Positions 11,558-24,187 of a stretch of DNA of 64,000 nucleotides are shown one piece after another; position 1 is the stretch's first letter, and every line of letters begins with the position of its first letter. The position numbers and the translations under genes were made by a program. Source of the stretch: Annona cherimola (taxonomy: Eukaryota; Streptophyta; Magnoliopsida; Magnoliales; Annonaceae); NCBI GenBank assembly GCA_030490835.1, contig CM059974.1, positions 8,253,501 through 8,317,500 of the forward strand, read 5' to 3'. The notes below the pieces were generated by a model. That model was not told where the DNA came from, made no database searches, and saw nothing but the letters and a program-made list of their open reading frames with translations.

Positions 11558-11627
11558 TTTAATTCTTGTACAGTGTCATTGTATAGAAGCCATGTCTTGT
11601 TGAACCCTTTTCTCTCTCTCATCCCCT

Positions 11628-11771
11628 CCTCTGCCCCCCTTCTCTATGCAGGAGTCTTCTCCCAACAAACATTTGCTCGATGGTGTTGTAGCCACTAATC
11701 CTCTGCCCCCCTTCTCTATGCAGGAGTCTTCTCCCAACAAACATTTGCTCGATGGTGTTGTAGCCACTAAT
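11628..11771. repeat. 72-bp tandem duplication
   Basis: Two apparently identical 72-bp units (11628-11699, 11700-11771) start CCTCTGCCCCCCTTCTCTAT and end GTAGCCACTAAT. The length is a multiple of three and both strands stay open across it, but no protein family is recognised, so I do not call a gene. Confidence 0.9.
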
Positions 11772-13016
11772 GATGGCGATTCTTCTCCGACTAGCTGCGT
11801 CGATAAATTTTGTCTACTCAGAGCGCCCTTCGTGGAGCCACGTGCATTGATAAATTTTGTCTGCTACAGTCACCTATGTTTGTGGAGTTGACACTGGGAG
11901 AAATTACTATCGTGGGGTGCTTTGGCCCACGCAAATTTGGTAAGAGAAGTAGCAATGAGATGGGGATCCGCTGGCATGAAGGATTGACTCCAGAATCTAT
12001 CGTAAATTCGACCAGATGAGGTCGTCGGAAGCTCGGTTATCAATATACTAAGAAGAGAGCTTGCTGTCCAAAGTGCCCTATCTCCAATGGATTCCTTTCG
12101 TGATTGCTGGTGGCTCAAAAATTTTTGTCCCTTATGATCTCGGTCACTGCCTTCTTAGTGTGACGGGTTCTTCTGTTTGCCCCTTGATTGTATCCCATCC
12201 TTTGGAGGCTGTGTAAATTTGGCGACATTGATTCAAGTAAGCAAATATTAGCTGAATCGCGGAGGATTTCTTGGAAAATTGCTATCTAGTGTGATTTGTA
12301 TTTATCTTGTTTAAGGATGGAAAATTTTTAAGATATCAAAATTTATAAATGTTTGTTTTATTGCAATTTTGATTATGGCATTTTTTATTTTTGCATTGAA
12401 TGGGTTTAATTGAAAATCATTCATTGATTGGAAGAGAGTCGTTAGGAAATGGGGTCAAGTGGTGGATGATATCTTGCACGTGACAAGATTGTTGGACAAG
12501 TTGAGAAAGACAATGGGGAAGAACCAGAAAACATGCTTCTATTAGAGCAGAAATAGAAGCGACGATTGGAGAAGAAGAAATAGTAGAAACGTGTTGCTGT
12601 TGGCCGAATTTATAGTTGGCGAAGAAGAATGGGGCCATTATTTCCACCATAGCTTTGTTCCTTAGATCCGGCATAGGCAGTTGATCCAATCCATCCAGCA
12701 GCAGTTGAATCTAAGACCGCACCTATCGCCAGAGATGAGAGAAAGCAGAGGAGCTGGTGCGGCATGAAGGGAGTGAGAGACGGGCAAGTGCACGCAAGAG
12801 GGAGGAAGGGCGAGTGACAGAGAGAGGGGAGAGAAGGATCGACTACAAAAAGGAAGTCGTGGCTAGGGAGGTCGGCTTAAAATTTCAGCGCCATTAAATG
12901 TCTGTTGGTGTCTCATTTTCATCTGACGGCTGATATTTACCCCACCTAATCGAACATTGAGTACAGTCGGTCGAAAACCTGTGTTGTTAACGCCTTGTCG
13001 TAAAAGATCAGCACAC
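11772..13016. other. Right part of the MULE-like element, unassigned
   Basis: No recognisable gene. A mixed-composition stretch (about 11772-12260) has a local near-repeat of GATAAATTTTGTCT(A/G)CT, and about 12420-12880 is purine-rich on the plus strand (AGAGAGGGGAGAGAAGG). It could be captured host sequence or element-specific filler. Confidence 0.4.
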
Positions 13017-13025
13017 AAATAGTAA

Positions 13026-13840
13026 AATATTGAAGCATTTAATATTTATATTTATTATCAATGTGACTCTATAGTAATGGGATATGTTTAAAATTTTAAA
13101 ATTATTACATTTTAACCTATTTTTTCAACCCAATCTGTTGTCTTAAAGCAACCAACTTGATATTCGTTATGATATCTATTAAAATAAGATGAGGATTGAA
13201 TTAACCTTATCTTAATCCAATATAAAAAATAAAGTTATATATAATTTTTTTTAGCAGTAAGGTCAGGATAGAGTATACTCTTTACCCGCCTCAATTTTCA
13301 CTACTAATCCAAACACGGAAATATGCACATTCATTCATCCATACTTTTACATTTTTCTACCCGCCTCGATATCCTCTTTATTTCATTTCTCTGTTTTTCA
13401 TGTGTTGTTCTCCACAGTTACTGTCTTTATTATTATTATTATTTTCTTAAATTTTACATATTCTGCACATTTTCTTTTTCGTTTTTATTCAATTTCACAT
13501 CAAATCGAAAGCTTAATAGAGATGAGGAAACTCTTTTTTATTGATTTTTTTTTTAAAAAAAAAACTTTGCACAAGATGCTTGATCAGTCACTCGATTGGC
13601 ATGTCCCGTTTTTAACCTTTTACTGGGAAGTCAGTGTTTCCTGATACAGCTTTCCCTTCTGTGCTGGGAAAGCAGCCACGTGAACGGCAAGCTGGCAACC
13701 GCCTGCTCGACTAACGAAGGAAATAACATGGATAGAGCTGCACGATGGATCCACATTCCACACATAGCTACCGCGCAAGCTGTGGTACAGGCAGAGATAT
13801 AAATGTTCCCCAATTCAATTTTCCAAGCCATAAGATGAGC
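13026..13840. other. AT-rich spacer between two mobile elements
   Basis: No gene is seen. Pyrimidine-rich low-complexity sequence (TTATTATTATTATT near 13430, T and A runs near 13545-13563) is followed by a short patch of moderate GC at 13640-13800 with no identity. Confidence 0.4.
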
Positions 13841-15205
13841 CTAACTAAAATCAATGTTGTCGTAACCGAACCGGCGATTGAACCGGTAATGTAACTGGTC
13901 TGGTTCGAACCGGTTCGAATCGATGATGTCAGCATGACATATTTATAATGTCATAAATATTAAATTATTTTTAAATTTTAAGTAAATATATTGATAAGTT
14001 AATCCTAATTTAACACCTGTAATATGATTCTAAGCCATTTATAAGATCATTTATACCTTAATTATAGAATTTGAAACCCAGATAATATGATTTAATGAAA
14101 TTCACCTTAATCTAACAGCGTCTAACAGCATCTAATAGCATCTAACGACATTTAAGGGGCACTCAAATTTTATGAAATAAGTAAAATATTAAAAATAAAT
14201 TTTCAGATTACACATAAATTGTCCTAGATACACAGAAATTCACCTACAATCTAATTTTCTTATTTATTACATCGTCGGTATACAGATGCATTGATTATAA
14301 TAATTCATATCTTATGGAAGATAATGTCAATTTAAAAATAGAATATTATTAATTGAATTAATATTTTTATTAAATAAAAAAATTATTAAAAATTACATCA
14401 TTTTGTAGTTATTTTATATCATTTTCACTTCGTTTTAAAAGAAATTATATTGAAATTGAGGTTTTGATGCAATACTTAGTGATATTTAAATTTTTTACAC
14501 AAATTATATTTACATAATTTGGGAGATTCTATTAGATTATTGTGGAATTTTTATAAAATTATTTCGAATGCTCTATATTGCAAATAACGATCTGCGTATA
14601 CACGAATTCAGTGGTCCGCTGGACCATCAGAAATTTTTTTCCCCCTTCTCCTCGTCGTCCTTGCAAGGTCACTCATGGCTGCCGTGTTTGACATTTTGGA
14701 GTCCCACCATGAATGTGGCCAGGGACCCAAGATGGGGAAGGACCATGGAAACTACTGGAGAAGATCCTTTCGCCATCAGCAATTACTCCGTGACTTTCGT
14801 TAGGGGATTGTAGAATGTCGAGGGTAAGGAAACTGCACCTGACTTGAATACTAGGCCGCTGAAGATTTCTACTTGTTGCAAACACTTTACTGCCTACGAC
14901 CTCGAGAATTGGCATGGCTTCGACCGATGGAGTTTCAATGCCAAGGTATTCATTACCTAATTGATTTCCTCAAATCCTTTTATTCAGGGCTCCTTAGGGC
15001 GAGTGGGTGTTGGGATAGATTTTGTTTTTTTTTTTTTAAGTATACATTAGTTCTGACGAACCAGGCGAATCCGGTTCGACCGCCGGTTCTCCGGTTCGTA
15101 CGGTTTTATATAATTGAACCGAACCGTGTACAAATGAACCGGAAACTAGACCGGTTCCCGGTCTGACCGGCCGTTCCATTCCGGTTCTGACAACACTAAC
15201 TAAAA
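13841..15205. mobile_element. CCGGTT-rich element with captured beta-xylosidase exon, with flanking 10-bp repeats
   Basis: The 10-bp direct repeat CTAACTAAAA lies at 13841-13850 and 15196-15205. The left end has TGTTGTCGTAACCGAACCGG (from 13855). The right end, reverse-complemented, starts TGTTGTCAGAACCGGAATGG at 15195. Both ends are packed with CCGGTT/AACCGG words over 70-150 bp while the middle is AT-rich. The left inverted repeat starts four bases inside the direct repeat, so the exact left end is uncertain. No transposase is present. A GH3 coding fragment lies inside. The class is uncertain; MULE-type is possible from the repeat length. Confidence 0.62.
14688..14945 (+). pseudogene. GH3 beta-D-xylosidase exon fragment
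   Basis: The translation has [18 protein letters not shown], then a GEDP motif, and after a stop [16 protein letters not shown]. These are hallmark blocks of plant apoplastic GH3 beta-xylosidases (BXL; usual forms FWSPNVN.FRDPRWGR.ETPGEDP and [11 protein letters not shown]). A TAG at 14811-14813 interrupts the frame, and the exon ends at AAG followed by GT (14946) in the place expected for a real donor site. There is no signal peptide and no C-terminal domain, so it is not functional. Because it sits inside a terminal-repeat element, capture of a host gene piece is likely. Confidence 0.85.
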
Positions 15206-17790
15206 CTGGAGCATTTGTAATAGACATCCTTGGACTTAAAAGAGCTGCAAACGGCAACATGTCGCTATCCATCCTCTCTCTTTGATTCCCTATAACTACA
15301 AAGTGGTCCGATGGTAGGATATTTGTAAAAAGCTATAACACTTGTTACACGTGAAAATACCAGTCCCTGCCCACTGCACTACTGCAAAATCGTAGTAATT
15401 AGTTTTAACCTCATCTGTCATGTACACCCCTGCCATTCACCCTATCATTGAAAACTCCTATACCCGTTTTTCATACTGGTCCTAACTTTTTTAGAACTTC
15501 AATAAGCTAAAAGACAAACGACTGCTTAATTTGCGCTATTCATCTACACCATATTGTTCTTAAGGATCATTTTTCGTGAAAGGGAAAACATGTAAACCTG
15601 TGTGGACAAAAAAGAAAGGCACTCAGCTCAGCTAGCTCTCTATCCGACGTCAAAAACATCAGAAAGAAAGTAACGGACGACGGGCATAATACATGATTGA
15701 AAGAACATGTGGCGGCCGATGAGCCAGTCACATCAGATAAGAAAGGATATAGGCGAAACAAAACCCATAAAAAGCCAAATTCGTCGAAGATTGGATTTGG
15801 ATCCATGGCAGCACCACAAACGTGTAACGAGCCAAGCTGCCAGATGATGAGTGCCAAAGAATTGCACCATGCAAAAGAATGCACCCCGACAAAGAACCCC
15901 TAAAAGCAGCAAGGACAAAACAAAAAGAAAATGCGCAACAACGAAAAGAACAATGTACATTAATCCATACGAAAGCGAAAGGGGTAAAAAGCAAAGATTC
16001 TCAAAGGCATGTAGGAAGGAAGGAGCTAGGGAACGACTAGCGAGCATGTAACAAACGAAAAGACAGCGACTCGACGTATACGCTCTGCTTCGTTTCCTCT
16101 CCCATCCATCATTTCTTCCTTTTCTGTTCGGCAGCATCAATGATGGGTGGATTGAGCGACGGGATCGAAAAACGAAAAGTTTATACTGAAAATGAAAATT
16201 AAAGAAATAAGATTAAATTGAGAATAAAAATAAGAAAATTAGAATTATTAGTCACGAGAATTGAGAGATTATATAAGTAATAGCAAGATAACCCACTACG
16301 AAAATTTTACTTTCATCAATAAAAGTGAAATCAAATATATTTACCGTTGTTGCGAGCGCGTTTCCCTTTTAGCGATTCTTATTGCAAAAAAAAAAAAAGC
16401 ATGGCAAGACTGGAGACTTTTATCATCAAAGGTTAAATGCAAGACTCCATAGGTAAACAAATACAACTTTCCCTAATATACGAAAGATTAAGAGTGATAA
16501 TGGTTATAGTCAACCCATCAACCCGCTAGTTCAACTTATTTATAAATGAATTTGAATTGAAATTTTTGAATAAATGAGTTATATAATCCGTTAACCCGTT
16601 TAACCATTTAATTAAATAAATATATTAGGATTAAAATTTTATAATCTGTCAACCTATTTAGTAACCTGTTTAACGTATATTACATGTTCAACTCATGTTA
16701 TATATTTAAATGTAAATTCCTTGGTTATTTTTTCTCTCTAGGTCTTTCTCTCGTTACCTAATTTTTATTTTCCGTATGTTGTCTTAATTTTATTTTTCCG
16801 TTATCATCCTATTTTCATTTCCTTTATGTCGAAAATACCCCCTTGTCTCTTACTGTGAGGTCATCGTCCACCAGAGTCTAGACCTTCAAGTTATCTATTA
16901 TACAACTCTCAAACATATCTATTAAACGAGTTGTAAATAGATTAGAATTAAATTTTTTTAAATTGATTAATAAGCAAATTAAAATTGTAATATTTTAAAT
17001 AGGTTAGAGTTAGGATTAAGCTTAAATCCGTTAAACTTGTTCCGTTAATACCCCTGTAAAGGTGCTAATGAAATCAGATTTCATGTTACCAAAACTTTTT
17101 TCATAGATAACAAACTTATTTTTTCCTATTACGTTCCATTTTCGATATGATTTTTAATACACAGACCCCTCATCGTTCAATCGTCTCATTTTATTAGAAT
17201 CCTATTCCGTCCCTTGTACTTTTGTCTCTAAAACGAAATTTATTTAGTCGCACGGTCACTTCTTTTTATTCCATTCAATTGATTGTTGCCGAACAGATTC
17301 CCATGAAATTTCAATGCAACACGCATGAACAAGTTCGTAGTCGTCCACATTTGGAATCGAACTCCATCCAAACATATGCGGACAATGTGCCATGGCTTAG
17401 CCGTGACATGACCCTGTAAGGCCCTGAATTTTAGGTACTTGTACGCCAGGTGTGCCGGAGCTGTAGCGCATGCAATGTAGTTGTCATGCACTGAGACTGC
17501 CATGTGACGACAAGCACCCGACCCTCGATATCTGATTTCATATATCCATGCACGCCACAATGCACTGCTTTTTTTATTTCACCGTACAAGCACGAACCAT
17601 GTAATGCAACCGCAATGGATTGTGTCGACATCATCTTTTACAGATTGCCCCCTCAGAACAAATCCCCTCCATCCATTCAGTACAACGGAGTCAAAAGGAC
17701 GGTCAGGACAAAATTGGGTCATTAGTTCCAAAAGTTAGAGATGGATCTCCATGTTAATCAGAAAAACAGAGCGAGTCAGCGACACGACAC
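15206..17790. other. Intergenic region downstream of the MATE gene
   Basis: No gene is seen. A mixed-composition stretch at 15560-16140 has open frames on both strands but no recognised motif. About 16500-17060 is AT-rich with AACCCATCAACCCG and CCGTTAACCCG words, perhaps a hAT-type remnant. The presumed 3' UTR and flank of the minus-strand MATE gene lie at the right end. Confidence 0.4.
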
Positions 17791-20676
17791 TTAAAACATA
17801 TCATCGCCGTCCAAGAAGCCCTTCTCCTCCTCATCCGCACCGTCGACACCGCCCATCTCGACTTGGGTCAGCTTCTTGGCTCGGTGGGCCTCCACCATCC
17901 AATCCGTCCTCCTCAGCACCACGAACAGCACGAGCACCACGCACGCGAACTGGGCCGAGAGGAGCCCGTACCAGAGGCCAGAGAAGCCGACCCCGAGCCA
18001 GAAGGCGAGCCAGACGGCGACGGGCGTGCCGACGCCGTAGAAGGAGGCGAGGTTGATGCGGACGCCTATGGTGGGCCTCGCGGTGCCGCGGAGGACACCG
18101 CAGCCGGTGGTTTGCGGGCAGTTGCCGAGTTCGCAGAGGCCGACAATGGGCATGACGGAGGCGGCTAGGGCGACGAGGGAGGGTTCTTGGGTGAATAGGC
18201 CGGCCCAGTGGTGTCTGAGCACTGAAGTCCATGCCACGTTGAAGATTCCAATCAGGAAAGCGCATCCCAGTGCCACCATTGCCGCCAGCTTCGCCCGCTC
18301 AGGCTGCCCTGCTCCCAGCTCGTTTCCCACCTGATTAGAACCAACAACACCAACACCAACACCACCATCCCATCACACCCACACATTCCAAATTCCAATA
18401 ATCTAATATTCAATACACTTTATTGAAATGTAAAATATGCATATATCATATAAGTGGGTGGACACACATGCGCGCACGTGCATCGGGATCACGCCTACTC
18501 CACCACGGAAGAATAGCGCATGGTGGTAGGTTTGCCAGTTGCTAATATACACGTTCTTCCGAAAGTGCGGTGACAAGTGGCATATCGCAAGAAGCGGATC
18601 AAATGTAGCCAAAATAAATAGGTCGCCATCTAAATCAAAAGCGATTGGGTGAGGCAATAAACTAGATGGTGTGCCTACCTGCCCTCCTCTCTTGACAGTT
18701 TTCTAGTTATCCACCGGTGACCGATAACTTACACAAAAGAATGAGTTGGGTCCCCTCACGCAGCTTTAACGATCCAAAATTCATGAGAAGGTCGCCCAAA
18801 AGTTGCCCAAAATAGCCGGGCGGCACGTGAGATACGACAGATGGTAATGGGAGGCAGAGGGAGCAGAGCACACCAAGACCGTTTACGGGAAGCTCACGTA
18901 ACTGGTCCACACGACGCACTCCTACAGCTCTTTCCAAAATTCTCCATTTCTTCGTGCGGAAAGCGTATGGCCCACTGCATGAACAGACGACGCCAAGGCC
19001 CGTCTTTTGCCGAACTCCGAACCGCCTTTACGAATGCCGTGAACTGCCTCGCACCCTCGCTTCGCGACGCATCGCTTCGATTCCCAACATGCAGCGAGCG
19101 ATCGTCACAGGAATGCCGTGCGTCCAACAGTAGCGTGCACAAGTGGTACAAAATGCAACACGTGATCGTCACCGTAGAAATTCTATAAATCATACAGCCC
19201 CAAAAGAGAACAGGGATCAGAGCAGGCTGCCAGCCCCTCCCTCCCTCTCTCCAATGAGCGAACCCTCCAAAATCTGCCGCCAGAAATTTTACAATAACCG
19301 CAAGGTGACAGTGACCTGAGTCACTGTTCTTCCTTTTCTATGTTATACGCCAGTGACTCAGCGAGGGAGTCAACAGCCAAGATATCCATTTGTTTGCCAC
19401 GTGTAAATACTCAGCAGCGGCAACAGCACCGAACTGCTGCGAATGATAGCTGTGGATTCTCGTTTCCTGAGAATCGACGCAGACGTGCAGCAGCAGGGAA
19501 GTAGGGATGACTCATCCACAGTCCACCGCAGACTACTAAGACGGAATCCAGACCGTTCGTTGAATCCAAAAAACAACGCACGTGGAGAAATCCATCCAAT
19601 TCTAACCGTTTATTTTATAAAATGGAAGAAAGGAAAGGAAAAAAGAGAACGAGGAAAGAAACTCACCCTGGTGGAGACGCAGGCAGCGAGGGCCATGGGC
19701 ACGGTGTACATCATGCTAGTGGTTTGTATGAGGATGGCAGTGGCAGCGACGGCGAGTCTCGGGCGAGGCAAGTAGCCGGCCATAACGGTTATGATCTCGT
19801 ACCACCACCACTCGAGGCAAATCCCGAAGCAGCTGGGCAGGGCCAACTCCATTAGCGGCCACAGCTTCCTGATCGCCTCCGTACTCCATCCCTTCCACGT
19901 CAGCTCGCACACGCCCGACCACTTGAGATACCCGACGAGGAACAAGACCGTGTTGAGGTTGGTCAGCACTGATGCGATGGCCACGCCAGGCACGCCCAGC
20001 CCTAGCACAAACACCATAACTACATTAAGAGGGACGTGGAAGACTACCGCCAATGCCGAGCAGTACATCATCGGCTTCGTCACACCCTGCGACCGGAGGT
20101 AGACCCGCAGCGGCTGGAGGAAGGAGTAGGTGACCAGGTCCGGGAGGGAGTAAAGGCAATAGGTGGCTGCGACGGCGGTGATTTCCCGATCTTGGCCCAG
20201 GAAAACCATTATCTTTTCGAGGTTGGTCCAGAGCAGCGTGATGGGGACGCTGGCGATGAGGAGCAGGACGATCATGCGCTGGAGGGAGACGGAGATGAGG
20301 TCCCAGTTCTTGGAGCCGAAGGCCTGGCTGCAGACGGGCTCCAAACCGGCTGCCAGCCCGAAGAGTACGGAGTAGCCGGTGATGTTAGTGAAGCCGATCG
20401 AGAGGGCGCCGCCTGCAAGCTCCAGGCTTCCAAGCCTGCCCAGGAAGAGGACGGAGACCACAGCGCGGACGTAGGAGAGGAAGTTCATGGCAGTGATGGG
20501 GAGAGCCATGCTCCACAGCTCTTTAAGTTCGGTAGCCACCTGAAAGCAAAGAAAAGCCCAGATGCAATTTTAGGAAGCGCGCATTGATCAAGGGTTTGGA
20601 TCGTTTGATGGACAAGCCAATTTACCAGAGCCGAGGAGAAGTATTTTCGCATTGACTCTGTTTGTTTTTCGGCCAT
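17791..20676 (-). CDS. MATE/DTX efflux transporter
   Basis: A multidrug and toxic compound extrusion carrier, an integral membrane antiporter that exports organic solutes in exchange for H+ or Na+. Minus-strand exons: 20676-20626 (17 aa), 20539-19667 (291 aa), 18330-17791 (179 aa and stop). Introns are GT..AG, both phase 0, and the total is 487 aa, normal for the family. Hallmarks: VATELKELW at 18-26, ALPITAMN in TM1, [15 protein letters not shown], the [10 protein letters not shown] block near 84-93, [10 protein letters not shown] near 160-169, and VGNELGAG opening exon 3 (309-316). The C-terminal tail is acidic ([14 protein letters not shown]). The sequence is most like the plant DTX48-54 group, whose studied members act at endomembranes or plasma membrane in growth, iron or senescence phenotypes; the substrate here is unknown. 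Intron 2 is long, about 1.3 kb. Confidence 0.93.
18331..19666 (-). other. Long second intron of the MATE gene
   Basis: An intron of 1336 bp with normal ends. About 18700-19190 is unusually GC-balanced and open in more than one frame, but no domain is recognised and the flanking splice sites explain it as intronic. Confidence 0.75.
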
Positions 20677-20895
20677 GCTGTTGGCGATGAGAAAGAAAAG
20701 AGACAGGGAGCTAGAAAGGCACTGGGGTTTATAAAGGCATGATCTTGAGGAGCTTTTAGTGGAGGCTTTATCGGAAGGAGAAGAGACTCTAGTCTCGCAC
20801 GCACAAACTACATCGCTTTCAGAGGATTTGGGGTCGCGTATCAAGTGTTGGATTTTCAGTGCGTTCAATAGTCGGGATTGAGAGGTGGGGAGCAG

Positions 20896-20923
20896 AGGAG
20901 GGGAGGGGAGGGGAGGGGAGGAG
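20896..20923 (+). promoter_or_regulatory. GGGGA repeat / potential G-quadruplex upstream of the MATE gene
   Basis: About 220 bp upstream of the MATE start codon there are four consecutive GGGG runs separated by single A bases. On the plus strand (template for the minus-strand gene) this fits an intramolecular G-quadruplex. The position would be 5' UTR or proximal promoter. A regulatory role is inference. Confidence 0.55.
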
Positions 20924-20949
20924 GGCAGAGCACTACTGCGCTGAGCAGC

Positions 20950-23871
20950 AGCGGTTTTTTAGAGTGGCGGAGGAATTATTTTATGGTCTGCATAATTGGG
21001 TAGTGTGCGCGCCTTTTTAAGTCCTGCAAAATGGACCACGACTGCCAAATCTACACCGTTGATTGATTTATTGGCATGCCTGATCTATGGATTCGAGGAA
21101 TCTTCTTGAACGAAAACACATTAATTATCCTAGCATATGGATTGTTTATATACACATCTGAAGTGTTTTTATATGCGGATTGAGTTCGAGCGTCCACTCC
21201 CCGGGCACCAAAATTTTCAAATACAGATAAGTGGAAATTTTTGTTCTCTCTTATAATTCAAATAAATTCATTTTTCAGAATCACTACGTAAATGCTAGTT
21301 GCAGCTGAACGTAAAAATAAGTTAAATCGAATTATTACACCCACGGGAGAAGCACAGAAGGCGAGGATAAAAATAGGATCTACTGCGTTAGTGTAACTGT
21401 AATTTTAAAATTTCTTATACTTATCTTTGTTCACTGGGAGATCCGAAGGAAATTTGCCTTTGAGCATTGACTAGCCGGGGATTTTTTTTCACGATTATCA
21501 ATGTAAAAAATTTATTTGATTTATATATTAATTTTAAATTGCATTTAAATATTATACATTCTAGCGCATACGCAAATAAATCTAATTTTTTCATAATTCA
21601 CATGAATGTATGTATATATTGAATAAATTTGACAAATACACCCCTGGTCAAAAGGATTTTAGCCCTGTGATAAACTTAATGTTGTTGCACAGTAGGAATA
21701 ATTGATTTTTTGTTTGATGACAAAATAAACTTCTAACTTTCACATCTTAAATGACCAAGTAGTTGATGTGATGACCAAGTAGTTGATATGAACCTGCATA
21801 GTTGAATTGATATATTTATTTTGTTTACTTTTTTATCTACAATACACATTTGTCAGTCTTGTTTGGTCATCCCATATACACAGTATGATTTTTTAAAAAC
21901 AAACAAACCCCTCTAGTTACATAAAAACCCTTTGTATAATCCAAATGTAATAAAGCAGGATCCTTTATCCATAACCAACAAGTGGGGTGAAAGATCTTAT
22001 TTTCTGAACTATATAATTTCTTGAATTTTTCAAGACAAGCCATTAATGCCCGGTTCCTTGAATTTTTGTGAGGTGAGATGGGGAATGGAAAATAAAATAT
22101 TTTGAAAAATGTATGATTGACATGAAATAATATGGATAAGTTGGAATAAATATGGTGGTTAGAAGAAAAATGATTAAAATATAAGAGTAAAATTAAAAAA
22201 TAAGGTTATTAAATTATTAATTAATTTGTAGAGAAATGAGAAGAATGGGACGTTTTCCCACCCCCACCCCATCACCTAAAATATTACGATAGCTATCATG
22301 TAACCCTAAGCTTTTTTTTTTAGGAGCGTGATGTGGCTAGGCCAGTCCACCCAACATAAGAGGCCTAATACATATATTATTTAATTTTAATATTTTTCTT
22401 CATATTTATAATTATTAATCTTATTATATCACATCATTCTTTTGCATTTTTAAATTTGAACTCCACTTCTAGCAAACTCTATTTATTTCTAATATCTTAA
22501 TAGTTTGATGAAAAAATTCACTTTATTTATTGTATTTATCATTATTTATATTATCATGTAAACTCTCTTATTTATTTAGTATCAGTGTATATGGATCTAG
22601 TGTGCATATATAATCAACATAATAAAATAAGTTAATAGTAAAATCAATTTTAAGTAATATTTTCAATCTCTAAATCATCTAAAATATAACTGCTATGTGG
22701 ATAAATGATTAAATAAAGTATTATTAGTACATACGTGAATGAATTTAAGTATTTTCCTTAATTCGCATACGAATATATCTATTTTTGGCAAATATGGCTC
22801 ATGCATACATTTAATTTATATGAAAGTTGATTTTCTAATTAAATAAATGATATTAAATCTAACAAATTGATTGAAATTTGCATCAATCATATATTGAATT
22901 TATATGAAATTTGATTTTCTAATTAAATAAATAATATTGGATATTACAAATTGATTGAAATTTACATCAATCATCATAAATGGGTAACAGAAAATCACTT
23001 TTATATTCTGTCACATAGAAATGAAGCCCCTTTTTTGAGGTTAAATGAAGCCGTTTAAAATAGTGTCAATTTGGATTTCACATTTTTATGAATGTTCCTA
23101 AATGATCCCTCGATGTAAAATGAGGAGAATGCACTTCGCTACATTCTTAACCATTATTTTGAAATCAGAATCGAAGGGGATATTCTCTCTTGGGAAAACC
23201 GGCATTTTCTAGAACATTACTTCACAGTCCGGGAATAAGAATCACAGATCGCACCATTATTTTCTTTTTCCCGTGCTTGTTGAATACTCTTTCCACATTT
23301 ATCATGATAATTTTAATGATCCATGTGGCCGTATATGATAAGAAAGATGCACTCACTAAGGGTTTCGCAATCCATTTCATGCTAAAATTAAAGCAGATAG
23401 ATAATATTTTTATTTATAAGAATACTTGCTAATCCATCATTTGATTCTTCGTTTTGTGGTCCGGGACATCAGCCTCTCAATATTCGGTTACAATGTGCAA
23501 TATCTTAATTTTCAGCCAAATATTCTAAATTCCGCATTTCGGCATGTACAATTAAATTAATAAGGCATTCCTTTGAGTACCTCAGAACTTATCATAGTGC
23601 ATTAGGAATTCAAATCATTCACATTTAAGTTATTTTAACTGAGCAGCTTACGTTATAATCATGATTGCTCACATGCATATCCACTTCATGATGAATGCAT
23701 GGCATGGGCACCACCTCGCATGACCACCGTGTCCCGTTGGTAAACAACTTCCAAATATTCTTAAAACATCAAGGGCCTCTTTGGTCCCGCCTATTTTGTG
23801 TAATAAATACGAAATTACTTTCCTTGTCGGTGATATTCGGCGAAGCTTATTTATTAAGAGGCTGATTCTCT
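20950..23871. other. AT-rich intergenic region
   Basis: No gene is seen. Partial reverse copies of repeat family A occur at about 21490-21640 and 22630-22810. A near-duplicated block around 22840-22970 shares TTTGATTTTCTAATTAAATA and ATTGATTGAAATTT. About 22080-22210 resembles an AT-rich repeat that also appears near 26.8, 44.9, 45.4 and 52.6 kb. Confidence 0.45.
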
Positions 23872-24187
23872 TAGGCTAAACCGGCTTTAAAAATATATTT
23901 TTAGGTATTTTTTTCAGTTCAAACTTGTTAAGCTGGGTGTATTGAATATATAAACTAAAATTTATCATTTTTAGATATTTTGAATATTTTTTAAAGATTT
24001 TTAAAGACGGTGACATTTAGTAATTTCCAGAGGATGGAAAATTACGATAATGCCATTGTGTTTAAAATTTTTTAAAATACTTAAAATATCGAAAAATAAT
24101 GAAACTTGATTTATATATTCAATAGCTTAACATGTTTGTAAACAAAAAACTACAAAAAATACCAAAAAATATATTTTTTAGGCTAGC
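23872..24187. repeat. Foldback (hairpin) MITE-like element
   Basis: The left arm (GGCT..., AAATATATTTTTAGGTATTT, ATTTATCATTTTTAGATATT) is the inverted complement of the right arm (AAATATCGAAAAATAATGAA, ACCAAAAAATATATTTTTTA, GGCTAGCC). The centre keeps GTAATTTCCAGAGG..GGAAAATTAC. It is noncoding and the transcript could form one long hairpin. Relatives occur at 39.5, 42.1, 42.9, 46.9 and 48.0 kb. Confidence 0.7.

Noticed and set aside
15567..16140. Overlapping minus-strand frames of 88-135 codons
   Set aside because: No domain, no splice context, and frames are open on both strands; treated as incidental.
17831..18334. Long alternative frames across the MATE last exon
   Set aside because: They are shadows of the GC-rich true exon, which has clear MATE motifs and splice phase.
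20036..20587. 183-codon plus-strand frame opposite the MATE exon 2
   Set aside because: It is antisense to a well-supported exon and rich in Glu, Gly and Asp as expected from the complement; no independent signature.
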